This document shows, piece by piece, positions 17,958 through 26,073 of a DNA stretch of 64,000 nt. Origin of the DNA: Methylomagnum ishizawai (lineage in GTDB: Bacteria; Pseudomonadota; Gammaproteobacteria; Methylococcales; Methylococcaceae). Position 1 is the stretch's first letter. Every line of letters begins with the position of its first letter. A program made the position numbers and the translations under genes. The notes below the pieces were generated by a model. The model was not told the origin of the DNA and did not search any database. It was given only the letters and a program-made list of their open reading frames with translations. The stretch lies in contig NZ_FXAM01000001.1 in assembly GCF_900155475.1 (NCBI RefSeq), forward strand, positions 855,501-919,500. Reading direction: 5' to 3'.

Positions 17958-18440
17958 ATGGTCTTGACATTCAAGCTGCTGTTTTTGCTGGTCGTGGCCA
18001 ACGGCGCACCGATCTTGCTGCGTAAAGCCTTGAAGGCCCGCTACGACTGGCCGGTGGATGGCGGCTCGCGCTATTTCGATGGCCGCCCGCTGTTGGGACC
18101 GTCCAAGACTTGGCGCGGCGTGGCTGCCGCCCTGTCGGCGACCGGGTGCGCCGCCTGGGCCATGGGCTTGCCGCCGGGCTTGGGGGTGTCGATGGGCGGC
18201 GCGGCCATGTTGGGCGATCTTTTCTCCAGTTTCCTCAAGCGCCGGCTTGGGGTGTCGTCCAGCGGCATGGTTTTGGGTTTGGACCAGGTGCCGGAATCTT
18301 TGTTTCCCTTGCTCGCGGTGCGGGCCGAACTCGGGTTGGAGCCGGGTTATATCGCCGGGATGGTACTGGCGTTCCTGGTGCTGGAACTGGCCTTGTCGCG
18401 CCTGTTGTTTTGGTTGCGCATCCGGGAACAGCCGCACTGA
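17958..18440 (+). CDS. CarS-like (DUF46) integral membrane protein
   Basis: The 160-residue protein resembles CDP-archaeol synthase (CarS, DUF46) of the CDP-alcohol/cytidylyltransferase group, which in archaea activates unsaturated archaetidic acid with CTP. Key motifs are in place: GRPLLGPSKTWRG (about residues 41-53), GDLFSSFLKRRLG (about 84-96) and LDQVPESL (about 107-114). Four or five hydrophobic segments indicate an inner-membrane protein. The ATG at 17958 has AAGGA upstream; a longer frame from 17742 was rejected. Bacteria do not normally make archaeol, so the true substrate is probably another phospholipid or prenyl lipid precursor. It converges on the metallophosphoesterase gene with a seven-base gap. 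Confidence 0.8.
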   Translation: MVLTFKLLFLLVVANGAPILLRKALKARYDWPVDGGSRYFDGRPLLGPSKTWRGVAAALSATGCAAWAMGLPPGLGVSMGGAAMLGDLFSSFLKRRLGVSSSGMVLGLDQVPESLFPLLAVRAELGLEPGYIAGMVLAFLVLELALSRLLFWLRIREQPH

Positions 18441-18447
18441 GTCCCGC

Positions 18448-19458
18448 TCATGCCCGCCGCAGCCGGTGCAAGGTGATTTCCGGCGGGCAATTCAGGCGCA
18501 CATCCACGATGCTCGCCCCGCTCCCCGCCGAGGTATAACCCCGCAAATCCTGGTAGCGCCAAGGCCCGTGGCAGAACCGGCGCGGCGCGTTCGCGTTCAG
18601 CAGCAGGGCGATACCGCCCGGCAGGCAGATTTGCCCGCCGTGGGTGTGGCCGCTCAGCATCGCGCCGCAGCCGGCGTAGGCGGCGTGGCGGTACATTTCC
18701 GGCGAATGCGAGAGCAAAATCGACACGGCGTCCTCCGGGATACCCTCGACCGCCTTTTCCAGGTTGTCGGCCCGGTAATAATGCGGGTCGTCGATGCCGG
18801 CCAGATAGATCGCCGCCCCGTCCCGCCGCAGGGCCACCGCTTCGTTCAGCAGCAGGCGTATCCCCAAATCCTCCAGGCCCGGCACCATGCGGATGGTGTC
18901 GTGGTTGCCGAGGATGCCGTAGATCGGGCTATGGATATGCGGCACCACCCGCGCCATGGCGGCGAGCGCGTCCTGGTAGGGGCCGAAGGTGCGGGCGCGG
19001 TAGTCGCCGGTCAGGACGCAGAGGTCGTACCGGCCCGCCCGGCCCAGGGCGTCGATCAGCGCGTCCGGGAAATCGCCGCGCAAGTCCAGGTGCGGGTCGC
19101 TGATATGCAGCAGGGTGTAGCCCTCGAAGGCCGGGGGCAGGCGCGGCAGGTGGAAGTCATGATGGCGGACGACGATGCGGCGGGCGTTGGCCCGTCCCCG
19201 CCGGTGGAGTCCCAGCAGCCGCAGGGCGTGGCGCATCAGCCCATGCACCGAATACCAGTTCTCGATATGGAACCAGGTCCGGCCCTGGCCGAACACCCGC
19301 GCCTCGCAATCCTGTTCGATGCCGAGCCGCTGGCTCAGATGGCAAGGTTGGACCCGTTGCCGGAGGCGGGCCTGGGTCTGGGGGTCCAGGGGCGGGCAGC
19401 GGTGTGGCGGGTGCGGTGGGCGGGCGGTGGAACCCGGCGCAATGGGCTGCGGGAGCAT
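18448..19458 (-). CDS. Metallophosphoesterase (calcineurin-like, YkuE-type)
   Basis: This 336-residue protein is a calcineurin-like binuclear metallophosphoesterase. All family blocks are present: SDPHLD, LTGDYRA, GNHD, LLSHSPE and SGHTHGGQ. The first 95 residues are a distinct basic region without an obvious signal peptide, and they include WFHIENWYS, often found in bacterial proteins of this type. The start at 19458 has GAGGA eight bases upstream. Relatives act on UDP-diacylglucosamine, phospholipids or nucleotides, so the substrate is open. Its convergent neighbour is a CarS-like lipid enzyme, but the orientation argues against an operon. Confidence 0.88.
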   Translation of the reverse strand: MLPQPIAPGSTARPPHPPHRCPPLDPQTQARLRQRVQPCHLSQRLGIEQDCEARVFGQGRTWFHIENWYSVHGLMRHALRLLGLHRRGRANARRIVVRHHDFHLPRLPPAFEGYTLLHISDPHLDLRGDFPDALIDALGRAGRYDLCVLTGDYRARTFGPYQDALAAMARVVPHIHSPIYGILGNHDTIRMVPGLEDLGIRLLLNEAVALRRDGAAIYLAGIDDPHYYRADNLEKAVEGIPEDAVSILLSHSPEMYRHAAYAGCGAMLSGHTHGGQICLPGGIALLLNANAPRRFCHGPWRYQDLRGYTSAGSGASIVDVRLNCPPEITLHRLRRA

Positions 19459-19559
19459 GGTGAATTCCTCGGAAGGCCATGCCGTGAGCTTGGCCCCGCC
19501 GCCGGGGCACGGGGACGGGCGGGAGGGGCCGCGCCTTGGGCGGCGCGGCGGAAGCGGGA

Positions 19560-19868
19560 TCAGGTCAGGACGTGGTTGAGCAGTTTGGTGAGCTTGCCGA
19601 TGGCGTCGGTGACGGCGGGGAGCGCTTCCTTGATCTGGCCGGGGTCCTTGGCGGCTTTTTCGCAGCGGGAGGCGGCCAGCCCCATGGCTTGGTGGGCCTG
19701 CTGGTAGGGGGTCGCCGCCGGGTTGGTGTTGAGGTTGGCGAGATCGATCTTTTGCTGGAACAGCTGGTCGAGCAATTCTTCCACCCGCTCCACTTGGGGC
19801 GGATTCTTTTCGCTCAGGGCTTCCAGGGCGCGAATCGTGCGTTGTAGGCTTTGCTGTAAATTATCCAT
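19560..19868 (-). CDS. Hypothetical 102-residue helical protein
   Basis: I do not recognise a named family. The 102-residue product is predicted almost entirely alpha-helical and starts MDNLQQSLQRTIRALEALSE. It has heptad-like spacing suggestive of a coiled coil around residues 1-45 and again around 60-100. It has no signal peptide or membrane segment. The ATG at 19868 follows a GAGGG about 11 bases upstream; an in-frame start at 19931 gives an unlikely basic leader. It is divergent from the MazG-like gene and reads in the same direction as the metallophosphoesterase, 101 bases away. Confidence 0.65.
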   Translation of the reverse strand: MDNLQQSLQRTIRALEALSEKNPPQVERVEELLDQLFQQKIDLANLNTNPAATPYQQAHQAMGLAASRCEKAAKDPGQIKEALPAVTDAIGKLTKLLNHVLT

Positions 19869-20003
19869 AGGCTTGTACCCTCGCGAGCGATTGTTTATGG
19901 TCCGTGGCGGCTGGCGCGGAGCCGCTGCCACTCGTTCTTATACCGGTTATTTTCGCTTATTTCCGAATCAATCAGAAAGACCTGTCGAGGGAGGGCCGCT
20001 GTC

Positions 20004-20360
20004 ATGAATGTCGATGCGATTCAGAAGAGCCTCCGGGAGTTCGCCGAGGAGCGGGATTGGAACCGCTTCCACAGTCCCAAGAATATCGCGACCGCCCTGG
20101 CGGTGGAAGCGGCGGAGCTATTGGAGAACTTCCAGTGGCTCACCGAGGAAGAGTCGCGCCGCTTGGCGGAACGGCCCGAGGAGTTCCGCGCGGTGCGGGA
20201 GGAAATCGCCGATGTGCAGATTTACCTGCTGCGGCTGGCCGACCTGCTGGACATCGGGTTGGAGGCGGCGGTCCGCGACAAGCTGGCCCTGAACGCCGCC
20301 AAATATCCGGTGGCCTTAGCCAAGGGCAACGCGCTGAAATACAATCGCCTTTGCCCCTGA
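20004..20360 (+). CDS. MazG-like nucleotide pyrophosphohydrolase
   Basis: The 118-residue protein is a small all-alpha MazG-like/RS21-C6-type NTP pyrophosphohydrolase, which removes pyrophosphate from dNTPs such as dCTP or modified dCTP. The metal-binding glutamates are in EAAELLENFQWL (about residues 35-46) and EEIADVQIYLLRLAD (about 66-80). The N terminus IQKSLREFAEERDWNRFH is typical. GAGGGAGGG lies upstream of the ATG at 20004. It reads toward hflD, 26 bases away, and may be cotranscribed with it. A nucleotide pool-cleaning role is inferred from the family. Confidence 0.9.
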   Translation: MNVDAIQKSLREFAEERDWNRFHSPKNIATALAVEAAELLENFQWLTEEESRRLAERPEEFRAVREEIADVQIYLLRLADLLDIGLEAAVRDKLALNAAKYPVALAKGNALKYNRLCP

Positions 20361-20386
20361 GACCGCCCGTTTTCCCGGAATTGCCC

Positions 20387-21007
20387 ATGATCAAAACCCT
20401 TCCCAACCAAGCCATCGCCCTGGCCGGCCTGTCCCAGGCGGTCTGCCTCGTCCAGCAGATCGCCAAGAAGGGCGCGGCGGAGCCGGAACCCTTGCGGGCC
20501 AGCATCGCCAGCACCTTGAAGATCGACGCCGACGATGTGCTGGATGTCTACGGCGGCTTGGAGGGCGTCCGCCTGGGCCTCCGCTGCCTGGACAACCAAT
20601 TGTCCGGCCCGGAACGGGCCAACCCGGAACAGGCCCGCTATGCCTCGACCCTGCTGTTCCTGGAACGCGCCCTGATGAAGGAGCCCGCGATGGTCGAGGC
20701 TATCGGCGTATCGGTACACCGGGCGGCGGAATTGGCCGAGACCGTGGGCGTGCTGGACGAAGGCGTCTTGAAAATCCTGGCCGAGGCCTATTCGCGCACC
20801 CTGAGCCAGTTGCGGCCCAGGGTCTTGGTGGCCGGGGAACAGAGGTTCCTGGCCGAAGGCGAGAACGCCGACAAAATCCGCGCCCTGCTGCTGGCGGGGG
20901 TGCGTTCGGCGGTGTTGTGGCGGCAGTGCGGCGGGGCGCGGTGGAAGCTGCTGTTCCAGCGGGGCCGCTTGCAGCAGGAAGCGCGGCAATTCCTCAAGGC
21001 GCTGTGA
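20387..21007 (+). CDS. hflD: High frequency lysogenization protein HflD
   Basis: HflD (YcfC) is a small helical, membrane-associated protein, known in E. coli for binding phage lambda CII. The housekeeping role is unclear. The 206-residue length matches, and the family features AIALAGLSQAVCLVQQIA at the N terminus and QRLLFQ/RARLLQ-like basic segments at the C terminus (WKLLFQRGRLQQEA) are present. In many gammaproteobacteria it lies between mnmA and purB; here it follows a MazG-like gene instead. The ATG at 20387 is 26 bases after the previous stop. It converges on the pterin dehydratase gene. Confidence 0.92.
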   Translation: MIKTLPNQAIALAGLSQAVCLVQQIAKKGAAEPEPLRASIASTLKIDADDVLDVYGGLEGVRLGLRCLDNQLSGPERANPEQARYASTLLFLERALMKEPAMVEAIGVSVHRAAELAETVGVLDEGVLKILAEAYSRTLSQLRPRVLVAGEQRFLAEGENADKIRALLLAGVRSAVLWRQCGGARWKLLFQRGRLQQEARQFLKAL

Positions 21008-21013
21008 GCCGGT

Positions 21014-21385
21014 TCAATCGTATTTCAGGTATTTGAAGCGGGGATCGTCCGGCGTGCCTTCCAACACCCCGCCGCTCTCTTCCTGCGGCTTCCATTGCAC
21101 CACCGCCTCGATCTGGCGGGCCAGGGCGAAATCCTTGTCGGTGATGCCCTTGGCCGAATGGGTCGTCAGTTTCACGATCACGAAGGCATAGGACACGGTG
21201 AGGTCCGGGTGGTGCCAGGCGGCTTCCGCCAGGTGCCCGACCGTGTTCACCACCATCAGGCTGGCCTTCCAGCCGCTGGTGCGGTATTTGCGCCGTATCC
21301 AGCCGTTCTCGTAATACCAGTGCGGTAGTTCCTGGGCGAGGCGCTCGCTGATTTGCGCCTCGGTGTAGGTGGTTTCCGTGGTCAT
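21014..21385 (-). CDS. phhB: Pterin-4a-carbinolamine dehydratase
   Basis: This enzyme dehydrates 4a-hydroxytetrahydropterin, the by-product of aromatic amino acid hydroxylation, and some bacterial members support molybdopterin enzymes instead. The 123-residue product has the catalytic HHPD motif in AEAAWHHPDL, followed by the usual THSAKGITDKDFALA segment. It is somewhat longer than the roughly 100-residue core because of a C-terminal extension (GVLEGTPDDPRFKYLKYD). The start at 21385 has AGAGGAAA upstream. No aromatic amino acid hydroxylase lies in the window, so the partner pathway is not evident. Confidence 0.9.
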   Translation of the reverse strand: MTTETTYTEAQISERLAQELPHWYYENGWIRRKYRTSGWKASLMVVNTVGHLAEAAWHHPDLTVSYAFVIVKLTTHSAKGITDKDFALARQIEAVVQWKPQEESGGVLEGTPDDPRFKYLKYD

Positions 21386-21453
21386 GGCCGGGTTTCCTCT
21401 GGATTGAAGGGACGGCAGGTTCCGGTTTCCGCCAGGCCCTGTCAAGCGGGGCG

Positions 21454-22758
21454 TCAGGGCGCGACCACCGTGATCCGGCTGGTGGCGGGGGCGCTGTCGT
21501 AGGTGCCGTCGTTGACGATGAGCTGGACCTGGTAGGTGCCGGCTTGGTCGGCCACGAAACTGGGCGAATCGGTGTCGGCGTCGGCCAGGCTGGCTTGGCT
21601 GCCCTGGGGTTTCTGGGTGAAGGTCCAGCGGTAGTCCAGGTCCGCGCCCTCGGGATCGTAGGAAGCCGAGCCGTCCAGATAGACGGTGTCGCCGGTCGTG
21701 GCGGTTTGATCGAAGCCGGCGTCCGCCACCGGGGAAGTGTCCGCCTGGGCCGAGACCACGATATTGGCGAGGGCCGGGGCGCTATCCATGGCGCCATTGT
21801 TGACGATGAGCTGGACCTGGTAGGTGCCGGCCTGGTCGGCCACGAAGCTGGGCGAATCGGTGTCGGCGTCGGCCAGGCTGGCTTGGCTGCCCTGGGGTTT
21901 CTGGGTGAAGGTCCAGCGGTAGCCTAGGTCGGCGTCTTCGGGATCATAGGAATTGGTGCCATCCAGGTACACGGTATCGCCGATGCCGGCGGTTTGGTCG
22001 CCCCCGGCATCGGCCACGGGCGGCGGGCTGGCGACGGTCAAGGTCAGGGTGGTGGGGTCGCTGGCGGCGTTGCCGTCGGTGACCAGCAGCCGGATTTGGT
22101 AGCTGCCGGGCTGGTCTGGGGTCAGGCTGGGCTGGGCGCTGGCCGGGTCGCTGAGGCTGGCCGTGCTGCCGGTGGGCGCGGCGGCAATCGACCAGGCATA
22201 GCGCAAGGCCAAGCCCCTGGGATCGGTGGAGCCGGAACCGTCCAGGGTGACGGTATCGCCGAGGGCGGGGCTTTGGTCGGGACCGGGGACCGCCGTGGGC
22301 CGTTTGCTGCCGGGGTAGCCGTATAGCTTGCGCTGGAATTTGAAATGGGCGTCGTCCGCGTTGGCGAAGCTGAGGACGTTGTCCTTGATCCGCTGGTGCG
22401 GGGCCAGGCCATGATCCGGCAGGGCGATGGACAAATAGGACTTGCCGCCCGTTGTGGTGCCGCTGGCGTTGGCCAGGCTGATTCCGGCCGGTTCGATGGG
22501 GCCGACCACTAGGTTGAACGCGCCGTGGAAGGTTTTTTTGGCGCTGCGGTTATGGAGGGTGATCGGGGCGTCGTAGGTATCGGTGTCGGCGTTGTAGGTG
22601 GGAACCCCGACGCTGAGGCCGATCTGTGCGCCCAACGGAGTGCCCAGGGCGGGTTTCCGGGCCGTTTGGGCCCAGCCTGGGGTGGGCCACCAGCCCAGGC
22701 TCGCGCAGAGCCCGATGAGGGCGGGCAGGGAATGGAAACGGTGGCGTTGCGGGAGCAT
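21454..22758 (-). CDS. Secreted PKD-repeat protein
   Basis: The 434-residue product has a clear Sec signal peptide (about residues 1-30, cleavage after GWA). An uncharacterised N-terminal domain of about 115 residues follows, then three tandem PKD/Ig-like domains starting near residues 156, 250 and 345. Domains 2 and 3 are nearly identical and share WTFTQKPQGSQASLADAD. PKD domains usually mediate protein-protein or protein-polysaccharide contact outside the cell. There is no catalytic domain, LPXTG, PEP-CTERM or membrane anchor at the C terminus. AGGAGGAAA lies just before the ATG at 22758. A terminator separates it from nadD upstream, so it should have its own promoter. Confidence 0.85.
   Translation of the reverse strand: MLPQRHRFHSLPALIGLCASLGWWPTPGWAQTARKPALGTPLGAQIGLSVGVPTYNADTDTYDAPITLHNRSAKKTFHGAFNLVVGPIEPAGISLANASGTTTGGKSYLSIALPDHGLAPHQRIKDNVLSFANADDAHFKFQRKLYGYPGSKRPTAVPGPDQSPALGDTVTLDGSGSTDPRGLALRYAWSIAAAPTGSTASLSDPASAQPSLTPDQPGSYQIRLLVTDGNAASDPTTLTLTVASPPPVADAGGDQTAGIGDTVYLDGTNSYDPEDADLGYRWTFTQKPQGSQASLADADTDSPSFVADQAGTYQVQLIVNNGAMDSAPALANIVVSAQADTSPVADAGFDQTATTGDTVYLDGSASYDPEGADLDYRWTFTQKPQGSQASLADADTDSPSFVADQAGTYQVQLIVNDGTYDSAPATSRITVVAP
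21512..21634. repeat. Copy 1 of a near-identical tandem PKD-coding repeat
   Basis: This stretch is almost identical to 21800-21922, offset by 288 bases (96 codons), with only a few base differences. It encodes part of the third PKD domain and points to recent duplication or gene conversion within the gene. Confidence 0.85.
21800..21922. repeat. Copy 2 of the PKD-coding repeat
   Basis: This is the matching copy of 21512-21634, encoding the same part of the second PKD domain. The flanking sequence of the two domains has diverged more than this core. Confidence 0.85.
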
Positions 22759-22810
22759 GGGTTTCCTCCTGGGAAGTGGAATCGAACTCGTGGGCCGGGA
22801 GGCCCGCGCC

Positions 22811-22849
22811 AAAAAAAGCCGGTCCAAGCTGGGGGAAGCCTGGACCGGC
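22811..22849 (-). terminator. Intrinsic terminator downstream of nadD
   Basis: On the minus strand GCCGGTCCA pairs perfectly with TGGACCGGC (nine base pairs) and is followed at once by seven T residues. It lies about 200 bases after the nadD stop and upstream of the PKD gene, so it should end the nadD transcript. Confidence 0.85.
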
Positions 22850-23047
22850 AAGCATGAACAAACGACACATCCAATGGGTGTGCGGATCGATGGAAGCAGG
22901 AAGCGTGCCGTCCATCCTGGAATAAAAAACCCAATGGAATCAGCGGTTCGCTGCCGCAGGGGGAGGTGCGGGCGCGGCGGGGTGGTGGAATTGCACAAGC
23001 GCCGCCGGGGGCTTGGAACCCACGGGAGCGGGGGCCGCCCGCCCGGT

Positions 23048-23692
23048 TTAAGCGGCGGGGGGCCGGTAGAGTCCCAGGGTCTGGATCGAGCGCAGCACCG
23101 CGTCGGGCAGCAAGTAACGGGCGCTCAGTCCTTGGGCGAGGGCGGCGCGGATGCGGGTCGCCGAAATCTCCAACTGCGAGACCTCGATGAAATGGATTTT
23201 GCCGCAAGCCCTGGTCCGTAGCGCCCCTGGGTCGGATGCAAGGCGGCGATCCAACCAGGTCCGCAGTTCGGCGGGGAAATCGGGGGCGGCACCGGGCCGC
23301 CGCAGCACCGCGATATGGGCGAGGCCGGGCAAATCCCGCCAGCGGTGCCAGCGGTGCAGTTGGAGAAAAGCGTCCAGCCCGGCGATCAGGCACAAGGGTT
23401 CGGTGTCGCCGATTTCGGCCCGGATCGATTCCAGGGTATCGACCATGTACGAGGGACCGGGCCGTTCCAGTTCGCGGGTATCGATGCGGAAGCCGGGTTC
23501 GGCGTCGGCGAGCGCGGCTTCCAGCAGGGCGAGGCGCTGCGCCGGGGTCGCGCCCGGCGTGGCCCGGTGCGGCGGGATTTGGCAGGGCACCAGGCGGAGC
23601 TGGTCCAAGCCCAGGATTTCCTTGGCCTCCAGTGCGGTGCGGAGGTGGCCGTAATGGATGGGGTCGAAAGTGCCGCCGTAGATGCCGATCAT
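23048..23692 (-). CDS. nadD: Nicotinate-nucleotide adenylyltransferase NadD
   Basis: NadD adenylylates nicotinate mononucleotide to deamido-NAD in NAD synthesis. The 214-residue protein has the nucleotidyltransferase signature GIYGGTFDPIHYGHL at the N terminus and the ISATRIRAAL motif near the C terminus. The start at 23692 (MIGIYGG) matches the family; an upstream in-frame start at 23743 gives a non-family leader. In related genomes nadD is followed by rsfS and rlmH. Here the downstream 350 bases contain a terminator and no rsfS, and rlmH is 13.4 kb away. A divergent gene separates it from proA. Confidence 0.95.
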   Translation of the reverse strand: MIGIYGGTFDPIHYGHLRTALEAKEILGLDQLRLVPCQIPPHRATPGATPAQRLALLEAALADAEPGFRIDTRELERPGPSYMVDTLESIRAEIGDTEPLCLIAGLDAFLQLHRWHRWRDLPGLAHIAVLRRPGAAPDFPAELRTWLDRRLASDPGALRTRACGKIHFIEVSQLEISATRIRAALAQGLSARYLLPDAVLRSIQTLGLYRPPAA

Positions 23693-23818
23693 GGGGGAGT
23701 TTGCATGGGCCGGGAGGTGTGGAGGGCTGCGCCGGGGTGGCACGTTTCCGCATGGGCCTTGTTAATCTATAGTTTCATGTCTAATTCATTCGCGATGATT
23801 AATAGGGGCGGGAATTCC

Positions 23819-24592
23819 ATGAAACTCATCCATATGGGCTGTATCGCCACGCTGCTGGGATTGTCGGGGCCGCCGCCATGTGCGATAGCCGACGAATCCC
23901 CGGAGGATTGGCGGGTCAAAGGCTCCGATCCCCAGGAAATGATCAGCCGACTCGAACTTCGCTACGAATACCTGGACCTGCCCGCCGGGGAGTATCTGAA
24001 CCAGTTGTATTTCCATGGCGATTACGCGCCCAACGACAACATGGCGTTCGGGCTGCAACTGCCGGTGGCCTTCGGTGGCGACGCAACCACCAAGACTCAA
24101 GCCGGTATCGGCGACATAGCCGTGGGCGGGCGGGGCAAGCTCACCTTCGGCGAATCCATGGCCTGGATCAACGGTGTGGACCTGTGGTTCGACACCGCCA
24201 GCCATGAGGTGTTGGGGGCCGGGTGGAACCAGATCGTTCCCAGCACGGTCCTGACCTATTGGCCCAATCGGCGGCTGCTGGTATGGACCATGTATAAATA
24301 CACCGGCTCCTTCGGCGATGGCCGGGACAAACCGCCGATCAGCGAATCCCTGTTCCAGTGGGGCGGGCTGTATAACTTTCCCGGCGGCTATTGGCTGCTG
24401 TTGACCCCCGGCGTCGCGCTCAACCACGAGCAAGGCGACCAGGCCAGCCTGTTCCTGGAGGGCGAGGTCGGCAAGGTGGTTGCGCCGGGGGTGGAATTCT
24501 GGATGCGGGGCGGCGACCATCTGTTCGGCATCGGACGCGACGAGCGGATGGGCTGGAAGGCCGAGACCGGTATCCGCTACCTGTTCCATTGA
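23819..24592 (+). CDS. Predicted outer-membrane beta-barrel protein of unknown role
   Basis: The 257-residue product has a signal peptide (MKLIHMGCIATLLGLSGPPP, cleavage near AIA). The mature part has alternating amphipathic strands rich in Tyr, Trp, Phe and Gly, and ends in IRYLFH, compatible with a beta barrel of the outer membrane. The pattern (AFGLQLPVAFGG, IGDIAVGGRGKL) recalls the transporter-like MetA-pathway/phenol-degradation barrel families, but I do not assign one. The start at 23819 was chosen because it opens the signal peptide; another in-frame ATG lies at 23777. The gene sits between the oppositely oriented proA and nadD, an insertion into a normally contiguous set. Confidence 0.7.
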   Translation: MKLIHMGCIATLLGLSGPPPCAIADESPEDWRVKGSDPQEMISRLELRYEYLDLPAGEYLNQLYFHGDYAPNDNMAFGLQLPVAFGGDATTKTQAGIGDIAVGGRGKLTFGESMAWINGVDLWFDTASHEVLGAGWNQIVPSTVLTYWPNRRLLVWTMYKYTGSFGDGRDKPPISESLFQWGGLYNFPGGYWLLLTPGVALNHEQGDQASLFLEGEVGKVVAPGVEFWMRGGDHLFGIGRDERMGWKAETGIRYLFH

Positions 24593-24599
24593 GCGCGGT

Positions 24600-25862
24600 T
24601 CAGGCCCGGACGTGGCCGTCGCCCAGCACCACGAATTTCAGCGTGGTCAGTCCTTCCAGGCCCACCGGCCCGCGGGCGTGCAGCTTGTCGGTGGAAATGC
24701 CGATCTCCGCGCCCAGGCCGTACTCGAAACCGTCGGCGAAACGGGTCGAGGCGTTCACCATCACCGAACTCGAATCCACTTCCCGCAGGAAGCGGCGGGC
24801 GCGGCCATAGTCCTCGGTGACGATGGCTTCGGTGTGCTTGGAGCTATGGCGGGCGATATGGTCCATGGCTTGGTCCAGGTCCGCCACCACCCGGATCGAG
24901 AGGATGGGCGCGAGGTATTCGGTATCCCAATCCTCCTCGGTCGCGGGAACGCAGTGTTCCACCAGTTCGCGGGTGCGCGGACAGCCGCGCAGTTCCACGC
25001 CTTTCCCGCGCAGTTGCGCCGCCAGTGCCGGCAGCAGCGTGGGCGCGACGCCTTCGGCGATGAGCAAGGTTTCCAGGGCGTTGCAGACGCCGTAGCGCTG
25101 GGTTTTGGCGTTCAGCGTGATGCGGATGGCCTTGTCGGGGTCGCAGCGGTCGTCGATGTAGACGTGGCAGATGCCGTCCAGGTGTTTGAGGATCGGGATG
25201 CGGGATTCTTCCATGATGCGCTGGATCAAGCCCTTGCCGCCACGCGGCACGATCACGTCGATGGCGTGTTCCAGCCGCAGCATCGCGCCCACGGCGGCGC
25301 GGTCGGTGGTTTCGATCAATTGCACGGCGTCGGCGGGAAGCCCGGCGGTTTCCAGCCCTTGGCGGATGCAGGCGGCGATAGCCTTGTTGGAATGGATGGC
25401 CTCGGAGCCGCCCCGGAGGATGCAGGCGTTGCCGGACTTGAGGCAGAGCGCGGCGGCGTCGGCGGTGACGTTGGGGCGCGATTCGTAGATGATGCCGATG
25501 ACGCCCAAGGGCACCCGCATCTTGCCGACCTGGATGCCGGAAGGCCGATAGGTCAGCCCGGTGATTTCGCCCACCGGGTCGGGCAGGGCGGCGATTTCGC
25601 GGAGGCCGTCGGCCATGGTCTTCACGCGCTTCGCGTTGATGTCGAGGCGGTCGAGCATGGCGCTGTCGAGGCCGCTCTGGCGGCCCGCTTCCAGGTCTTT
25701 TTGGTTCTCGGCGATGAGGAAGGCGGCTTCGGCTTCCAAGGTGGCGGCGATGGCGAGCAAGGCTTGGTTCTTGGCGGCGGTCTCGGCCCGGCTGATCTGG
25801 CGGGCGGCGGCGCGGGCGTTGTGGCCGATGGTTTCGAGATAGGTTTGGATGGATTCGGTCAT
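24600..25862 (-). CDS. proA: Gamma-glutamyl phosphate reductase ProA
   Basis: ProA reduces gamma-glutamyl phosphate to glutamate semialdehyde with NADPH in proline synthesis. The 420-residue protein has the aldehyde-dehydrogenase-like fold, with the catalytic cysteine in [11 protein letters not shown] and the family motifs [14 protein letters not shown] and [11 protein letters not shown]. The C terminus ([19 protein letters not shown]) is characteristic. It lies downstream of leuS-lptE-holA, 211 bases from holA, and seven bases from the convergent barrel gene. No proB lies nearby, so the ProB partner is encoded elsewhere. Confidence 0.97.
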   Translation of the reverse strand: MTESIQTYLETIGHNARAAARQISRAETAAKNQALLAIAATLEAEAAFLIAENQKDLEAGRQSGLDSAMLDRLDINAKRVKTMADGLREIAALPDPVGEITGLTYRPSGIQVGKMRVPLGVIGIIYESRPNVTADAAALCLKSGNACILRGGSEAIHSNKAIAACIRQGLETAGLPADAVQLIETTDRAAVGAMLRLEHAIDVIVPRGGKGLIQRIMEESRIPILKHLDGICHVYIDDRCDPDKAIRITLNAKTQRYGVCNALETLLIAEGVAPTLLPALAAQLRGKGVELRGCPRTRELVEHCVPATEEDWDTEYLAPILSIRVVADLDQAMDHIARHSSKHTEAIVTEDYGRARRFLREVDSSSVMVNASTRFADGFEYGLGAEIGISTDKLHARGPVGLEGLTTLKFVVLGDGHVRA

Positions 25863-26073
25863 GGCTGGAGGGTGGGATTATTGCTCAATGGATTCAAGGG
25901 TATACGGATGTCGTTGTGCTGGAAATCCGGGGCAGTTTGATTCGCCGCGCTTGACGAGGCGTCATAGGTTTTCCTCTGGAACGGACCATCCATTGGTTTC
26001 CAAAGTCGCGATACGAAGCCCGATGACTGCCCGCGATGAATATGTGCCCCATGGAATTAACTCCTATGCCGGA

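Noticed and set aside
22759-23047. rsfS hidden between nadD and the PKD gene
   Set aside because: All frames here give short low-complexity products without the RsfS motifs, and an intrinsic terminator occupies the region.
24480-25940. A 486-codon plus-strand frame opposite proA
   Set aside because: It overlaps the whole of proA, has no family features and is an antisense shadow.
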